Source: CAYNWT01 sp964450955 (lineage in GTDB: Bacteria > Planctomycetota > Planctomycetia > Planctomycetales > Planctomycetaceae). From it: DNA of 64,000 bases. The stretch is from positions 124,001 to 188,000 of the forward strand of contig CAYVFI010000002.1 of NCBI GenBank assembly GCA_964450955.1, written 5' to 3'. Shown here one piece after another: positions 26,549 through 34,622 of this stretch. The notes beneath the pieces were generated by a model. That model had not been told where the DNA came from. It was given only the letters and a program-made list of their open reading frames with translations, and ran no database searches. Position 1 is the stretch's first letter. Each line of letters begins with the position of its first letter. The translations under genes were made by a program, and so were the position numbers.

Positions 26549-28207
26549 ATGCTCAGGACGTTGGTTGTTTGTTTTGTTACCCTCTCGGTCGTTGCAACTG
26601 CTGAATCGGGGGAGCAGCCATTCGCAGTTGTATTCGATAGTCACTTGCTGGATCCGACGGTTCGGGCTGGCATGGTGCGCCTTCGGTGGCAGTTTGATCG
26701 CCCTCATCGGACTGCAGAGCCGGACACGAATGCCACGCGGATGATTCCGAAACAGTTTCGTAGCCTCTGGCGTGCCGGAAGTCAGCGTGAGTTCCAGTTC
26801 GTTAGCGGAAGAGCTCACTACTTTGATCAAGCGCTTGCGCGTTTTCGCAATGTACGCTTTGTCTCCGCCCCCAGCCGAGAGGCATTCGATCAATTTGTTA
26901 GAGATGATTGTTCGAGACGCGATACGTTTTCGGTTGACGGTACTGAGTCGCGTTTCACAATAAAGAGCCCCCCAGAAGCCGCTAGCGGTGACCGTCCCGC
27001 GATTAAATGGCACGATGTGAGTTTTGTGTACCAAAGTGGACTGTTCGCGTACGGGGGGGCAGAGGTGTTAAGGGCGGACTTGGAGCCTTTGGCTGCACTC
27101 GCCAAAGAGGCGCGGGGTAAAGACTGGTATATGATGGTCCGTCCTCAACATGCGTCAGGGGACGCGAAGGCAGCTTTCCTGAAACGGTATTTTCCCCAAT
27201 GGGAGATGCTAATGCAGAGACGGGATAGCGAGGGTCATACGACCCATGACATTCGCTATGCGAAATTCGATCTATATCGCTCGGTGCTACAGGGTCTTGC
27301 TGAAGACACTCAGTCACTGAAGTGCTGGTTCCGGTCGCCACGCGATGACGCTGGCTACCAAGTCGATTTTGAGGTCGCGTTCATCAAGGGGAGTAAGTCG
27401 GCAAAAGCGATTCGGTCACTGGTCCCGCCTAGGAGCCGGATTGTCGGTCATCCTGAAGACGCGTTGGCCTCCATCGCATGTAATGCTTGCTTACCAGATA
27501 AGGTCAAGAGCCTGCTGCAGGCTTCGGTTCCGGTGCTGAACAGTAGCCTGCTAGGGATTCTGGCTCAGCAAGCGGCCGACTCTGAGGTGCTGAATGGGCA
27601 CCTGAATGTCCAAAATCTCTCTGGTTCGTCCTCACTCGTGGCAACTGGACAGTTCCCGTGGTTACCGGCGAAGAGGCTGGAGGACATTGCAGCCATACTG
27701 GACGAAGCAACCGTCGAAAAGCGGAAACTTACATTCCCTTCACCGATCGGCATTGGAGAAGTGCCATACGTTGTTAGTGCCCACTTGAAAAACCGTTCAA
27801 CGCGTTGTGACTTTTCCATCGAACAAACTCCTTCGGAAGCCCCGCCACGTACTGACAAGGTGGGTTCGCCACGGACGCTGCTGTCTGCCTACGTCAACTT
27901 TAAGACACTGGCCAGTGACTCCGGTAACGGAGATGCAAGACAGCTCTTGGAATTGTTCGAGAAGGTGTACGACTCTCATATTACAACTGTCACTGGCGTT
28001 GACTCTGTTACGGTGCGGCCACAGGAGATGAAGTCCGTACTGCCGATGCTGTCGGGTGAGGGTGACTGGACGGCGCGGCTCAGCGTTGTGGTTATCGGCA
28101 ACAGAGGGCTTCGCATCCGATTACGAGTGGGTCGAGAACTCTACGGGCTGTTCGATGCCCGAATGCGCCGTTCACGTGATGCGCGGAAACGATCGCTTGG
28201 TGGCTGA
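26549..28207 (+). CDS. Secreted protein of unknown function
   Basis: This 552-residue protein has a signal peptide (LRTLVVCFVTLSVVATAES) and a strong Shine-Dalgarno (GGGAGG, 7-nt spacing). No known domain is recognised. Segments such as VRLRWQFDRPHRTAEPD, YMMVRPQHASGDAKAAFLKRYF and LRIRLRVGRELYGLFDARM suggest mixed alpha/beta structure. The layout recalls large families of secreted planctomycete proteins without assigned function. The last 15 residues (SRDARKRSLGG) look non-conserved, while a second frame stays open to 28262, so a late frameshift cannot be excluded. It lies in the accessory zone after the broken secreted-protein gene. Confidence 0.6.
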   Translation: MLRTLVVCFVTLSVVATAESGEQPFAVVFDSHLLDPTVRAGMVRLRWQFDRPHRTAEPDTNATRMIPKQFRSLWRAGSQREFQFVSGRAHYFDQALARFRNVRFVSAPSREAFDQFVRDDCSRRDTFSVDGTESRFTIKSPPEAASGDRPAIKWHDVSFVYQSGLFAYGGAEVLRADLEPLAALAKEARGKDWYMMVRPQHASGDAKAAFLKRYFPQWEMLMQRRDSEGHTTHDIRYAKFDLYRSVLQGLAEDTQSLKCWFRSPRDDAGYQVDFEVAFIKGSKSAKAIRSLVPPRSRIVGHPEDALASIACNACLPDKVKSLLQASVPVLNSSLLGILAQQAADSEVLNGHLNVQNLSGSSSLVATGQFPWLPAKRLEDIAAILDEATVEKRKLTFPSPIGIGEVPYVVSAHLKNRSTRCDFSIEQTPSEAPPRTDKVGSPRTLLSAYVNFKTLASDSGNGDARQLLELFEKVYDSHITTVTGVDSVTVRPQEMKSVLPMLSGEGDWTARLSVVVIGNRGLRIRLRVGRELYGLFDARMRRSRDARKRSLGG

Positions 28208-28242
28208 GGTAATTGCTGGGCTGTCGCCATCGAACTTCGTGC

Positions 28243-28638
28243 TTAGAGTGGTCCAAGTTTAGCTCCACCGCCGCGGACCGGGAGACGATCGGGCAGTAGT
28301 AGGTCCTGTGCGGCGGCTAGTCGTTTCGTTACCGCTTTGTGAAACGCAGGAAACGCCTTCTCCTTGAATACGCCAAGCGCAGCCTCGTGGGCGGCAATGG
28401 CCTTCTCGGCAAGCTCGACACGTCGTTCAGGCTCCAGTGCTGCCAAAGCCACTTGAGCGACGCCGATGTTCGCTTGCGTTTTCGCCCAATCCTGCGGTGA
28501 TGAATCGAGAGTCCAAACCAGCAGGATTTCCTCGTAGAGATCAAGTGCTTCTTCATACCTTTTCTCGGGCTCGAATCCGCGGTACGCCATGCTGGCCAGG
28601 ACGTTCGCAAGGTTGTTCGTGGTTGTGGCCCAAACTAC
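28243..28638 (-). pseudogene. 5'-truncated TPR-protein remnant
   Basis: The frame reads WATTTNNLANVLASMAYRGF, then KRYEEALDLYEEILLVWTLD, then DWAKTQANIGVAQVALAALE. This is a tandem tetratricopeptide pattern (WAxTxxNLxxxLxxx...AxxxYxxAL). The match begins directly after an in-frame TAG near 28636-28638, and the only ATG (28590) lies inside a TPR helix pair, so the N-terminal part of the gene is missing. The C-terminus (LLLPDRLPVRGGGAKLGPL) appears degenerate. The parent was probably a TPR protein of the large repeat families common in planctomycetes. Confidence 0.6.
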
Positions 28639-28755
28639 AAACTAACGGGGCCATCCACTTTACGAAGAACGGACGCTCTGCAAAGTTCGATTGCAAAGAG
28701 TCGCCCCTTCGAAACTGGAGGCGAGGCAATTCTTCACCTTGGAGCACTTTACTAA

Positions 28756-29199
28756 ATGGAGTTTAACGATCTGCTGTATAAAATAAGTGCGCTAGACGAC
28801 CGAGATCGGTGTCTCGCGTTGACCGAGGTCTGCTCCGAACTTTTACGTCCACTGTTGCCCGATGTTGCCCTCACCGCCTTGGATACAGTTCAAGCCGTTT
28901 GCCGAAGCGATGACCCTATTGTCGACAGGGTCAGACTTGCCAAACGCCCGTGCTTCGCCTTTTGGAGAGCGAATTACGAATTGCACACCGAAACGCCCGA
29001 TGCCTGCGCATTGAGGGCTGTGATTGGTGCTCTCCAGCCGACAGTTAAGGATACGATTGAGTTGGCACTGTGGTTCCTGCGTTTTACCTATCGTGCGTTA
29101 GGGGCATTACAGGGACACGAAAATGGAGAGCGAGGGGAGATCGATGAATCGCATCCGATCGGACACTCCATTGCTGCGATTATCGACGCTGCACTGTAG
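28756..29199 (+). CDS. Orphan 147-residue protein of unknown function
   Basis: The sequence MEFNDLLYKISALDDRDRCLALTEVC is followed by a largely helical protein with two long helices (CALRAVIGALQPTVKDTIELALWFLRFTYRALG) and an acidic tail segment. No domain is recognised. The ATG overlaps the stop of another open frame (ATGGAGTTTAA), but that upstream frame is not otherwise supported. Size, acidity and location resemble an immunity or small accessory protein, but I have no direct evidence. It has no obvious promoter or partner. Confidence 0.4.
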   Translation: MEFNDLLYKISALDDRDRCLALTEVCSELLRPLLPDVALTALDTVQAVCRSDDPIVDRVRLAKRPCFAFWRANYELHTETPDACALRAVIGALQPTVKDTIELALWFLRFTYRALGALQGHENGERGEIDESHPIGHSIAAIIDAAL

Positions 29200-29262
29200 T
29201 CACCAAGCACGCCGCTATCGTTGACGCCAAGCCGTGACCGTGAGTTGGCTGGATGATGTCCA

Positions 29263-29282
29263 GGCTTGAACAAAGTCGCCGG
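29263..29282 (+). repeat. 20-bp direct repeat, right copy
   Basis: It is identical to 23882-23901 (GGCTTGAACAAAGTCGCCGG). It lies at the edge of the bioA terminator region and overlaps the first following hairpin by four bases. Confidence 0.7.
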
Positions 29283-29330
29283 ACTCTCCGAGTCCGGTTT
29301 CAGCTCGGAGACCGAACTCGGAGAGTTCGG
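29279..29330. terminator. Two tandem hairpins downstream of bioA and the orphan gene
   Basis: CCGGACTC-TCC-GAGTCCGG (29279-29297) and CCGAACTC-GGA-GAGTTCGG (29312-29330) each form a perfect 8-bp stem with a 3-nt loop. They sit between two converging genes and probably act as a bidirectional terminator, though no T-tract is present. Confidence 0.55.
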
Positions 29331-29376
29331 CGACCTTCATCCCACCGAACCGCGGAGCGAACGCGAACAATTCGAG

Positions 29377-30744
29377 CTAGGTGAGGGAGCTAATGGCGTC
29401 GTTGATTGCGTGAATCGTTCGTTCGCACAGGTCTCTAACTGTGTCGCCGGGCATGGCAGGCGCTGGCATGAGGACGACGACGTCTCCAAGTGGGCGGATG
29501 ATGATCCCCAGCCGCCGGCCGGCAAGTGTTACCCGATGCCCCAATCGAATGTCGGCGGGAAACGGAGTCTTGTTGCCTCGGCCCTGTACTAACTCAATGC
29601 CAACCATGATCCCGCGTTGGCGGATCTCGCCAACGTTTGGGTGATCGCTAAGCGGTGCCAGAGCCGTGCGGATGATGTCGGCGTTTGCCTTGGCGTTGGC
29701 GACGACGTTGTTCGATTCAAACAGATCCAGCGATGCCAGCGCGGCGGCCGCGGCCAGAGGGTTTCCGGTATAAGTGTGCCCGTGAAAGAATGTGCGACCT
29801 TCGTGCGGCTCACCAAGGAACGCTTCGAAGATTTCTTCCGTGGCCATCGTGGCGGCCAGCGGCAGGTACCCGCCGGTGATGCCTTTGGCCAGGCACATAA
29901 TGTCTGGTCGCACGTCTTCTTGTTCGCAGGCAAACATGGTTCCGGTGCGCCCGAACCCAACGGCAACCTCATCCGCAATGAGCGGAATTTTGTATCGCGT
30001 CGTGATCTCACGAACCTTGCGCAGGTAGCCTTCGGGGTGAACCAAAATGCCGCCCGCTCCCTGGACCAATGGTTCAATCACAAACGCAGCAATCTGTTCG
30101 TGGTTCTCTTCGAACGTTCTCTCAAGTTCGGCAAAACAAAATTCAATCCACGATGATTCGTCGTGACCGTCCGGAACGCGGTACGTCACCGGAGACGGAA
30201 CTGCCAGCTTTTGAAACAGCAAACGCCCGTACGTCGCGTGGAACAAATCGATCCCGCCAAGGCTGACGGTTCCGACTGTATCCCCGTGGTAAGCCCTGGA
30301 CACGCCAACAAAAAGATCGCGCCGCCCAGCGCCTTCTTTCTTCTGCTGATGAAACTGGTACGCCAGCTTCAAAGCGACCTCAACCGCCGTCGCGCCGCTG
30401 TCTGAATAGAAGACGCGGGTGAGTCCTTCAGGGGTGATATCGACCAGCCGTTTGGCCAATTCGATGGATGGAACGCTGCTCAGGCCCAGCATTGTGCTGT
30501 GGCTGATCTTGTTCAGTTGAGCCCGAATCGCGTCGTCGATCTCAGGAACCTGATGTCCATGCACGTTGCACCACAACGACGAAATGCCGTCCAGGTACTT
30601 GTTGCCTTCTGTATCAAACAGGTCGAAGCCTTCACCGCGTTCGATGATGGGCGCGTTTTCTTCGACGAACGCCTGCATGGGCGTAAACGGGTGCCAGACA
30701 AAACTGTTGTCTGCAGAGCGTAGCTGGTCGTGGTTCATGTTCAC
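29377..30744 (-). CDS. bioA: Adenosylmethionine-8-amino-7-oxononanoate aminotransferase
   Basis: BioA makes 7,8-diaminopelargonate in biotin synthesis using S-adenosylmethionine as amino donor and PLP as cofactor. The 455-residue protein has the N-terminal FVWHPFTPMQAF signature of BioA, GISSLWCNVHGH, YSDSGATAVEVALKLAYQFH, SRAYHGDTVGTVSLGG, and IADEVAVGFGRTGTMFACE; the PLP lysine follows in LAKGITGGYLPLAAT. GTG 30744 overlaps the MoxR gene stop (GTGA), suggesting translational coupling. ATG 30738 is an alternative start. No other bio genes are in the window. It converges on the orphan gene through the tandem hairpins. Confidence 0.93.
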   Translation of the reverse strand: MNMNHDQLRSADNSFVWHPFTPMQAFVEENAPIIERGEGFDLFDTEGNKYLDGISSLWCNVHGHQVPEIDDAIRAQLNKISHSTMLGLSSVPSIELAKRLVDITPEGLTRVFYSDSGATAVEVALKLAYQFHQQKKEGAGRRDLFVGVSRAYHGDTVGTVSLGGIDLFHATYGRLLFQKLAVPSPVTYRVPDGHDESSWIEFCFAELERTFEENHEQIAAFVIEPLVQGAGGILVHPEGYLRKVREITTRYKIPLIADEVAVGFGRTGTMFACEQEDVRPDIMCLAKGITGGYLPLAATMATEEIFEAFLGEPHEGRTFFHGHTYTGNPLAAAAALASLDLFESNNVVANAKANADIIRTALAPLSDHPNVGEIRQRGIMVGIELVQGRGNKTPFPADIRLGHRVTLAGRRLGIIIRPLGDVVVLMPAPAMPGDTVRDLCERTIHAINDAISSLT

Positions 30745-31670
30745 GATGGAACCGGTGTCTGGTCGAGGATAAGTCGGACGATTTCCTGTGCCCGTTGCCG
30801 CTGGCCTTCACGCGAGAAGCCGCGGGGGAGAACCCGGTGAGCCAACACGGCGCTGGCCATGCGCTTGACGTCGTCGGGGACGACGTAGTCACGTTTTTCG
30901 GTCATCGCAAAACCCTGGACAGCTCGGTAAAGCGTCAACGCGCCGCGGGTTGATGTTCCGAGAGTCAGTTCGTCGGATTCGCGTGTCGCGGTCACGATAT
31001 CCAGCAGGTAGTCGCTAATCGAATCTTCCACCTTGACCGCTCGCGTAGCCTCCTGCAGCTTCATGATTTCGCTTTGATCAAGAACCGGTTCCAGCGTGTC
31101 GACCGGTTCGCCTTCACGATGACTAGTGAGGATTTTTCGTTCGTGTTCGCGGTCCGGATAGCCGACGTTCAGGCACAGCATGAACCGGTCCAGCTGATTT
31201 TCCGGCAGCGGGTAAGTACCTTCGAACTCGAACGGGTTTTGAGTCGCCAGAACAAAAAACGGTGCGTTCAATTGCAGCGTTGTCCCTTCGACAGTGACCT
31301 GCTGTTCGTTCATCGCTTCCAGCAACGCGCTTTGTGTACGCGGTGTTGTGCGATTGATTTCGTCTGCCAGCAGGACGTTGGTAAAAATCGGCCCCTTGCG
31401 AAATTCGAACTCGCCAACGTTAGGTCGATAGATGTTGGAACCCAGAATGTCGCTGGGCAGCAGGTCCGGAGTGAACTGCAGACGAGAGAACTCACAATTC
31501 AGGCTCTTCGCAAAGGCCTTGGCCAGCGCTGTTTTACCCAGGCCCGGTGCGTCTTCAATCAGGACATGACCGCCAGCAAGTAACGCGACGATCGCCATGC
31601 GCACTGTGTCGCGTTTGCCTAGCACTACAGAGCAGATATTGTTTTCGAGCTTATCAATAAGCTCAGTCAT
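30741..31670 (-). CDS. MoxR-family AAA ATPase
   Basis: This 309-residue protein has the Walker A GHVLIEDAPGLGKTALAKAFA, Walker B NVLLADEINRTTPRTQSALLEAM, and sensor FFVLATQNPFEFEGTYPLPENQLDRF, all classic for the MoxR (AAA+) family. These act as chaperones for metalloproteins or VWA-domain proteins. Usually a DUF58 and VWA genes follow; here bioA overlaps the stop by 4 bp instead, so the functional partner is not in the window. The ATG at 31670 is chosen; a GTG at 31682 and longer frames up to 31769 are non-conserved. Confidence 0.9.
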   Translation of the reverse strand: MTELIDKLENNICSVVLGKRDTVRMAIVALLAGGHVLIEDAPGLGKTALAKAFAKSLNCEFSRLQFTPDLLPSDILGSNIYRPNVGEFEFRKGPIFTNVLLADEINRTTPRTQSALLEAMNEQQVTVEGTTLQLNAPFFVLATQNPFEFEGTYPLPENQLDRFMLCLNVGYPDREHERKILTSHREGEPVDTLEPVLDQSEIMKLQEATRAVKVEDSISDYLLDIVTATRESDELTLGTSTRGALTLYRAVQGFAMTEKRDYVVPDDVKRMASAVLAHRVLPRGFSREGQRQRAQEIVRLILDQTPVPS

Positions 31671-31855
31671 TTCAGCGGTCACGCGTATCTCCACGGCGTG
31701 CCGGGGCACCCCGCTTGCTGAGAAAATGGTTGCTCCGGATTGCCGCAGCGGCAAACTGTTCGAACACAATAGCGCGAGCGAATCAACGCGCCCGCGACGC
31801 CGATGGTAACGAAACCAGCGGGGGATGCCACGACACAGGACGGACCAATCTCACA

Positions 31856-32893
31856 CTACTCAGCGGTTGCTGGTGCAGGTCGCGGGCGTCTTGGTGGTGC
31901 AGGACAACAGTCAACCGGGCAGACGTCGTGGTTCGGACCAAACTGGCCGCACGCCTGCTTCTTGACACTGTCGTCCACACGTTCTTTCACGAGTTCGACC
32001 AGCATGTTGACGAACTGAGGATCTGTCCCCGCCGTCTTTGCTCGTGCCATTTTAATACCGCGTTCTTCACAGGCCGCGACCGCTTCTTCGTCCAGATCGA
32101 ACAAGACCTCCATGTGATCGGACAGGAACCCGATTGGCATCACGACCAGTCCATCGACGCCGTTTAGTTCGCCGATGTAGTCACACACGTCAGGTTCGAG
32201 CCACGGATCCTGAGGCCGACCGCTGCGGCTTTGATAAACCAGCTTCCATCGATCCTGTGGGATTTCGCACTTCTCAGAAACCAGTCGGCACGCTTCGGTT
32301 AACTGCTTCTCGTAGTCGGATGTGTTCGCCATCGACATCGGAATGCTGTGAGCCGTGTAAACGACGTGTGCGTCTGAGCGGACCTCGGCCGGTAGCTCTT
32401 CCATCGCTTCCTGAACGCGTCGAGCGTTAACGGCGACGAAGTCCGGGTGATTGTAAAACACACGAATCTTGTCGAAGGTCGGTCCTTCTCCCAGGGCATC
32501 GCAAGCCGCGTAGATGTTCTCACGATACTGCCGACACCCGGAGTACGAACTGTAGCCGGACAGAACCAACGCCAGGCCACGTTTGACGCCGGCTTCTTTC
32601 ATTTCTCGAATCGTGTCTGTGAGCATTGGGTTCCAGTTTCGGTTACCCCAATACACCGGCAAGTCCACACCGCCATTGGCCAGTGCCGGCTTGAAGACTT
32701 CCAGCAGGTCGCGGACTTGCTGGTTCAAAGGGCTGACGCCGTCGAAGTGGTAGTAGTGTTCGGCGACTTCCAACATGCGTTCGCGAGGAACCGGTTTGCC
32801 TCGCAGCACGTTTTCGAGGAAGGGGATGACGTCTTCCTTTTTCTCCGGACCACCAAAGGAAACGACAAGCAGGGCATCGTAGGAATCAGACAC
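31856..32893 (-). CDS. hemH: Ferrochelatase (protoporphyrin or coproporphyrin type)
   Basis: It inserts Fe2+ into the porphyrin at the end of haem synthesis. The 345-residue protein has VVSFGGPEKKEDVIPFLENVLRG, GVSPLNQQVR, LSGYSSYSGCRQYRENI, the catalytic-His motif VVYTAHSIPMSM, YQSRSGRPQDPWLEPDV and VVMPIGFLSDHMEVLFDLDEEA. The C-terminal tail carries four cysteines (QACGQF...DVCPVDCCP), a pattern that could bind a 2Fe-2S cluster as in some ferrochelatases. Whether it uses coproporphyrin III or protoporphyrin IX is not decided by eye. It is divergent from murE. Confidence 0.93.
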   Translation of the reverse strand: MSDSYDALLVVSFGGPEKKEDVIPFLENVLRGKPVPRERMLEVAEHYYHFDGVSPLNQQVRDLLEVFKPALANGGVDLPVYWGNRNWNPMLTDTIREMKEAGVKRGLALVLSGYSSYSGCRQYRENIYAACDALGEGPTFDKIRVFYNHPDFVAVNARRVQEAMEELPAEVRSDAHVVYTAHSIPMSMANTSDYEKQLTEACRLVSEKCEIPQDRWKLVYQSRSGRPQDPWLEPDVCDYIGELNGVDGLVVMPIGFLSDHMEVLFDLDEEAVAACEERGIKMARAKTAGTDPQFVNMLVELVKERVDDSVKKQACGQFGPNHDVCPVDCCPAPPRRPRPAPATAE

Positions 32894-33092
32894 AGATCAC
32901 TTTCAGTCACAATCGATGGCCAGTCGGCGCGAACGCCGATCGGCTGGGTTTCTCAAGGTCAAGATCTGATTATTGGCGACAAACCGTGATTGGCAACACT
33001 GCCGCGGCTTTGCGGTTGAACTTCGCCTTGACCCAACCGCGCGAATGACAAGAATTCGCGAACGTTTCGCACTAAACCCAATCGGGCGTGGC

Positions 33093-33099
33093 AAGGAGG
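33093..33099 (+). promoter_or_regulatory. Strong ribosome binding site that fixes the murE start
   Basis: AAGGAGG is followed after 8 nt by GTG 33108. Perfect Shine-Dalgarno sites are rare in this window, and this one supports the GTG over the upstream in-frame start at 32973. Confidence 0.8.
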
Positions 33100-33107
33100 C
33101 CACAGGA

Positions 33108-34622
33108 GTGACGTCACAGAATCTCCGGGCCATTAGTTTACGCCGCATTTTGCCCTCGACCAGTTTCGTGGGCTGTGGCGACATCGCTGTGACTCACGCG
33201 ACAGATCGTAGCGATCAATGTGAGTCCGGTTCGCTGTTCGCCGTGATTTCCGGCACGCGTCATGATGGTCGTGAGTTCATCGGATCTGCCATTGCGGGCG
33301 GCGCTCAGGCTGTTTTGGTTAGCGAACCGCTGGACAACCTTGATGTGCCGCAATGCGTGGTTCCAAATGTTCGCGAGGCCTACTCGCGGCTTTGTCTGGC
33401 TTTGGCGTCGTGTCCTGATCGATCGCTGACGATTACCGGAGTGACCGGAACCAACGGCAAGACGACCGTCACGTGGCTGCTGCGTTCGATATTCGAAACG
33501 GCAAAATTCAAAACAGGGGTCATCGGAACCGTCGGCTATTCGGCGGGTTCTGAAATGGAACCAGCGACCCTGACGACACCCGGCCCGGCTCGATTCGCCG
33601 GGCTTTTGCGTGAAATGGTTAAAAAAAAGACCACTCACGCGTTTGTCGAATTGTCCTCACACGCGCTTGATCAATCGCGACTGGGCGGGCTGCGACTTTC
33701 ATCGGCCATCGTCACCAATGTCACTCAGGACCACTTCGACTATCACGGTGGTGTGAACGAGTATCTCACGGCCAAAGAACGCATCGCCGACTACTGCGCG
33801 TACGGCGCGCCGGTTGTGGTGAACGCTGATGACCGTGGATGCCAACAACTCATCCAACGATGGAGTCGTCGGAAGCTTGTGCAGTTCGGTTTGAACCCCG
33901 GCGCAGATGCACGTGGTTTGATTTTAGAAACACATCCGGACCGCACTGTCGTCCGGTTCGAGATTCTGGGCGAAGCGTTCGACTGTGAGATCGCACTGCC
34001 GGGGCGTTACAACGTTTCTAACTGCGTCGCGGCGGCGACCATCGGCGTTCTGTCTGGTATCGCGCCGGATACAATTGCTGAGGGGCTGAACCGCGTCGCC
34101 TTTGTGCCGGGGCGATTGCAGCCAGTCAACATTGGGCAGCCGTTTCGTGTGTTCGTCGATTACGCTCACACGCCCGACGCGTTGGCGCAGGTTGTGTCGG
34201 CGCTGCGGCCGACAACGCCGGGCCGACTGTTTTGCGTATTCGGAGCCGGCGGCGATCGTGATTCAGCCAAGCGACCACTCATGGGGGCTGCGGCATCAGC
34301 GGCAGATGTCATCGTGGTGACCAGCGACAGCCCGCGTTCTGAAGAACCCGCTGAGATTATCAGGCAAATCCAGGAAGGCATCGGCACCAACGAAACCCAT
34401 GTCGAAGTCGAACGCGGCGCGGCGATTGATTGGGCAATCAGGAATGCTCGCGCGGGTGACTGTGTTCTGATCGCTGGTAAAGGGCACGAAAAGATTCAGC
34501 AAATTGGTGACGTTTCTGTTCCGTTTGACGACGGGCTGGTCGCGGCCGAGGCAATCGGACAGCACCATATTCCCAAATCAGATTCACGGCATCGGTCGCG
34601 AGAAGTCTCTTGGACGCGGTAA
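33108..34622 (+). CDS. murE: UDP-MurNAc-tripeptide synthetase (MurE)
   Basis: MurE adds the third residue (meso-diaminopimelate in most Gram-negative bacteria) to UDP-MurNAc-L-Ala-D-Glu in the cytoplasm. The 504-residue protein has the ATP-binding TITGVTGTNGKTTVTWLL, VELSSHALDQSRLGG, TNVTQDHFDYHGG, FVDYAHTPDALAQVV, FGAGGDRDSAKRPLMG and LIAGKGHEKIQQ blocks. The amino-acid-specificity motif reads SDSPRSEEP where mDAP enzymes usually have DNPR, so a Ser replaces Asn. The GTG start is fixed by AAGGAGG at 33093. The 3' end overlaps murF by 13 bp. Together with murF and mraY it shows peptidoglycan precursor capacity. Confidence 0.95.
   Translation: MTSQNLRAISLRRILPSTSFVGCGDIAVTHATDRSDQCESGSLFAVISGTRHDGREFIGSAIAGGAQAVLVSEPLDNLDVPQCVVPNVREAYSRLCLALASCPDRSLTITGVTGTNGKTTVTWLLRSIFETAKFKTGVIGTVGYSAGSEMEPATLTTPGPARFAGLLREMVKKKTTHAFVELSSHALDQSRLGGLRLSSAIVTNVTQDHFDYHGGVNEYLTAKERIADYCAYGAPVVVNADDRGCQQLIQRWSRRKLVQFGLNPGADARGLILETHPDRTVVRFEILGEAFDCEIALPGRYNVSNCVAAATIGVLSGIAPDTIAEGLNRVAFVPGRLQPVNIGQPFRVFVDYAHTPDALAQVVSALRPTTPGRLFCVFGAGGDRDSAKRPLMGAAASAADVIVVTSDSPRSEEPAEIIRQIQEGIGTNETHVEVERGAAIDWAIRNARAGDCVLIAGKGHEKIQQIGDVSVPFDDGLVAAEAIGQHHIPKSDSRHRSREVSWTR

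Noticed and set aside
29266..29592. A plus-strand open frame of 108 codons
   Set aside because: It overlaps the terminator hairpins and the antisense of bioA, and has no recognisable protein.
32973..33107. 45-residue N-terminal extension of murE
   Set aside because: The extension is non-conserved and AAGGAGG at 33093 fixes the start at GTG 33108.
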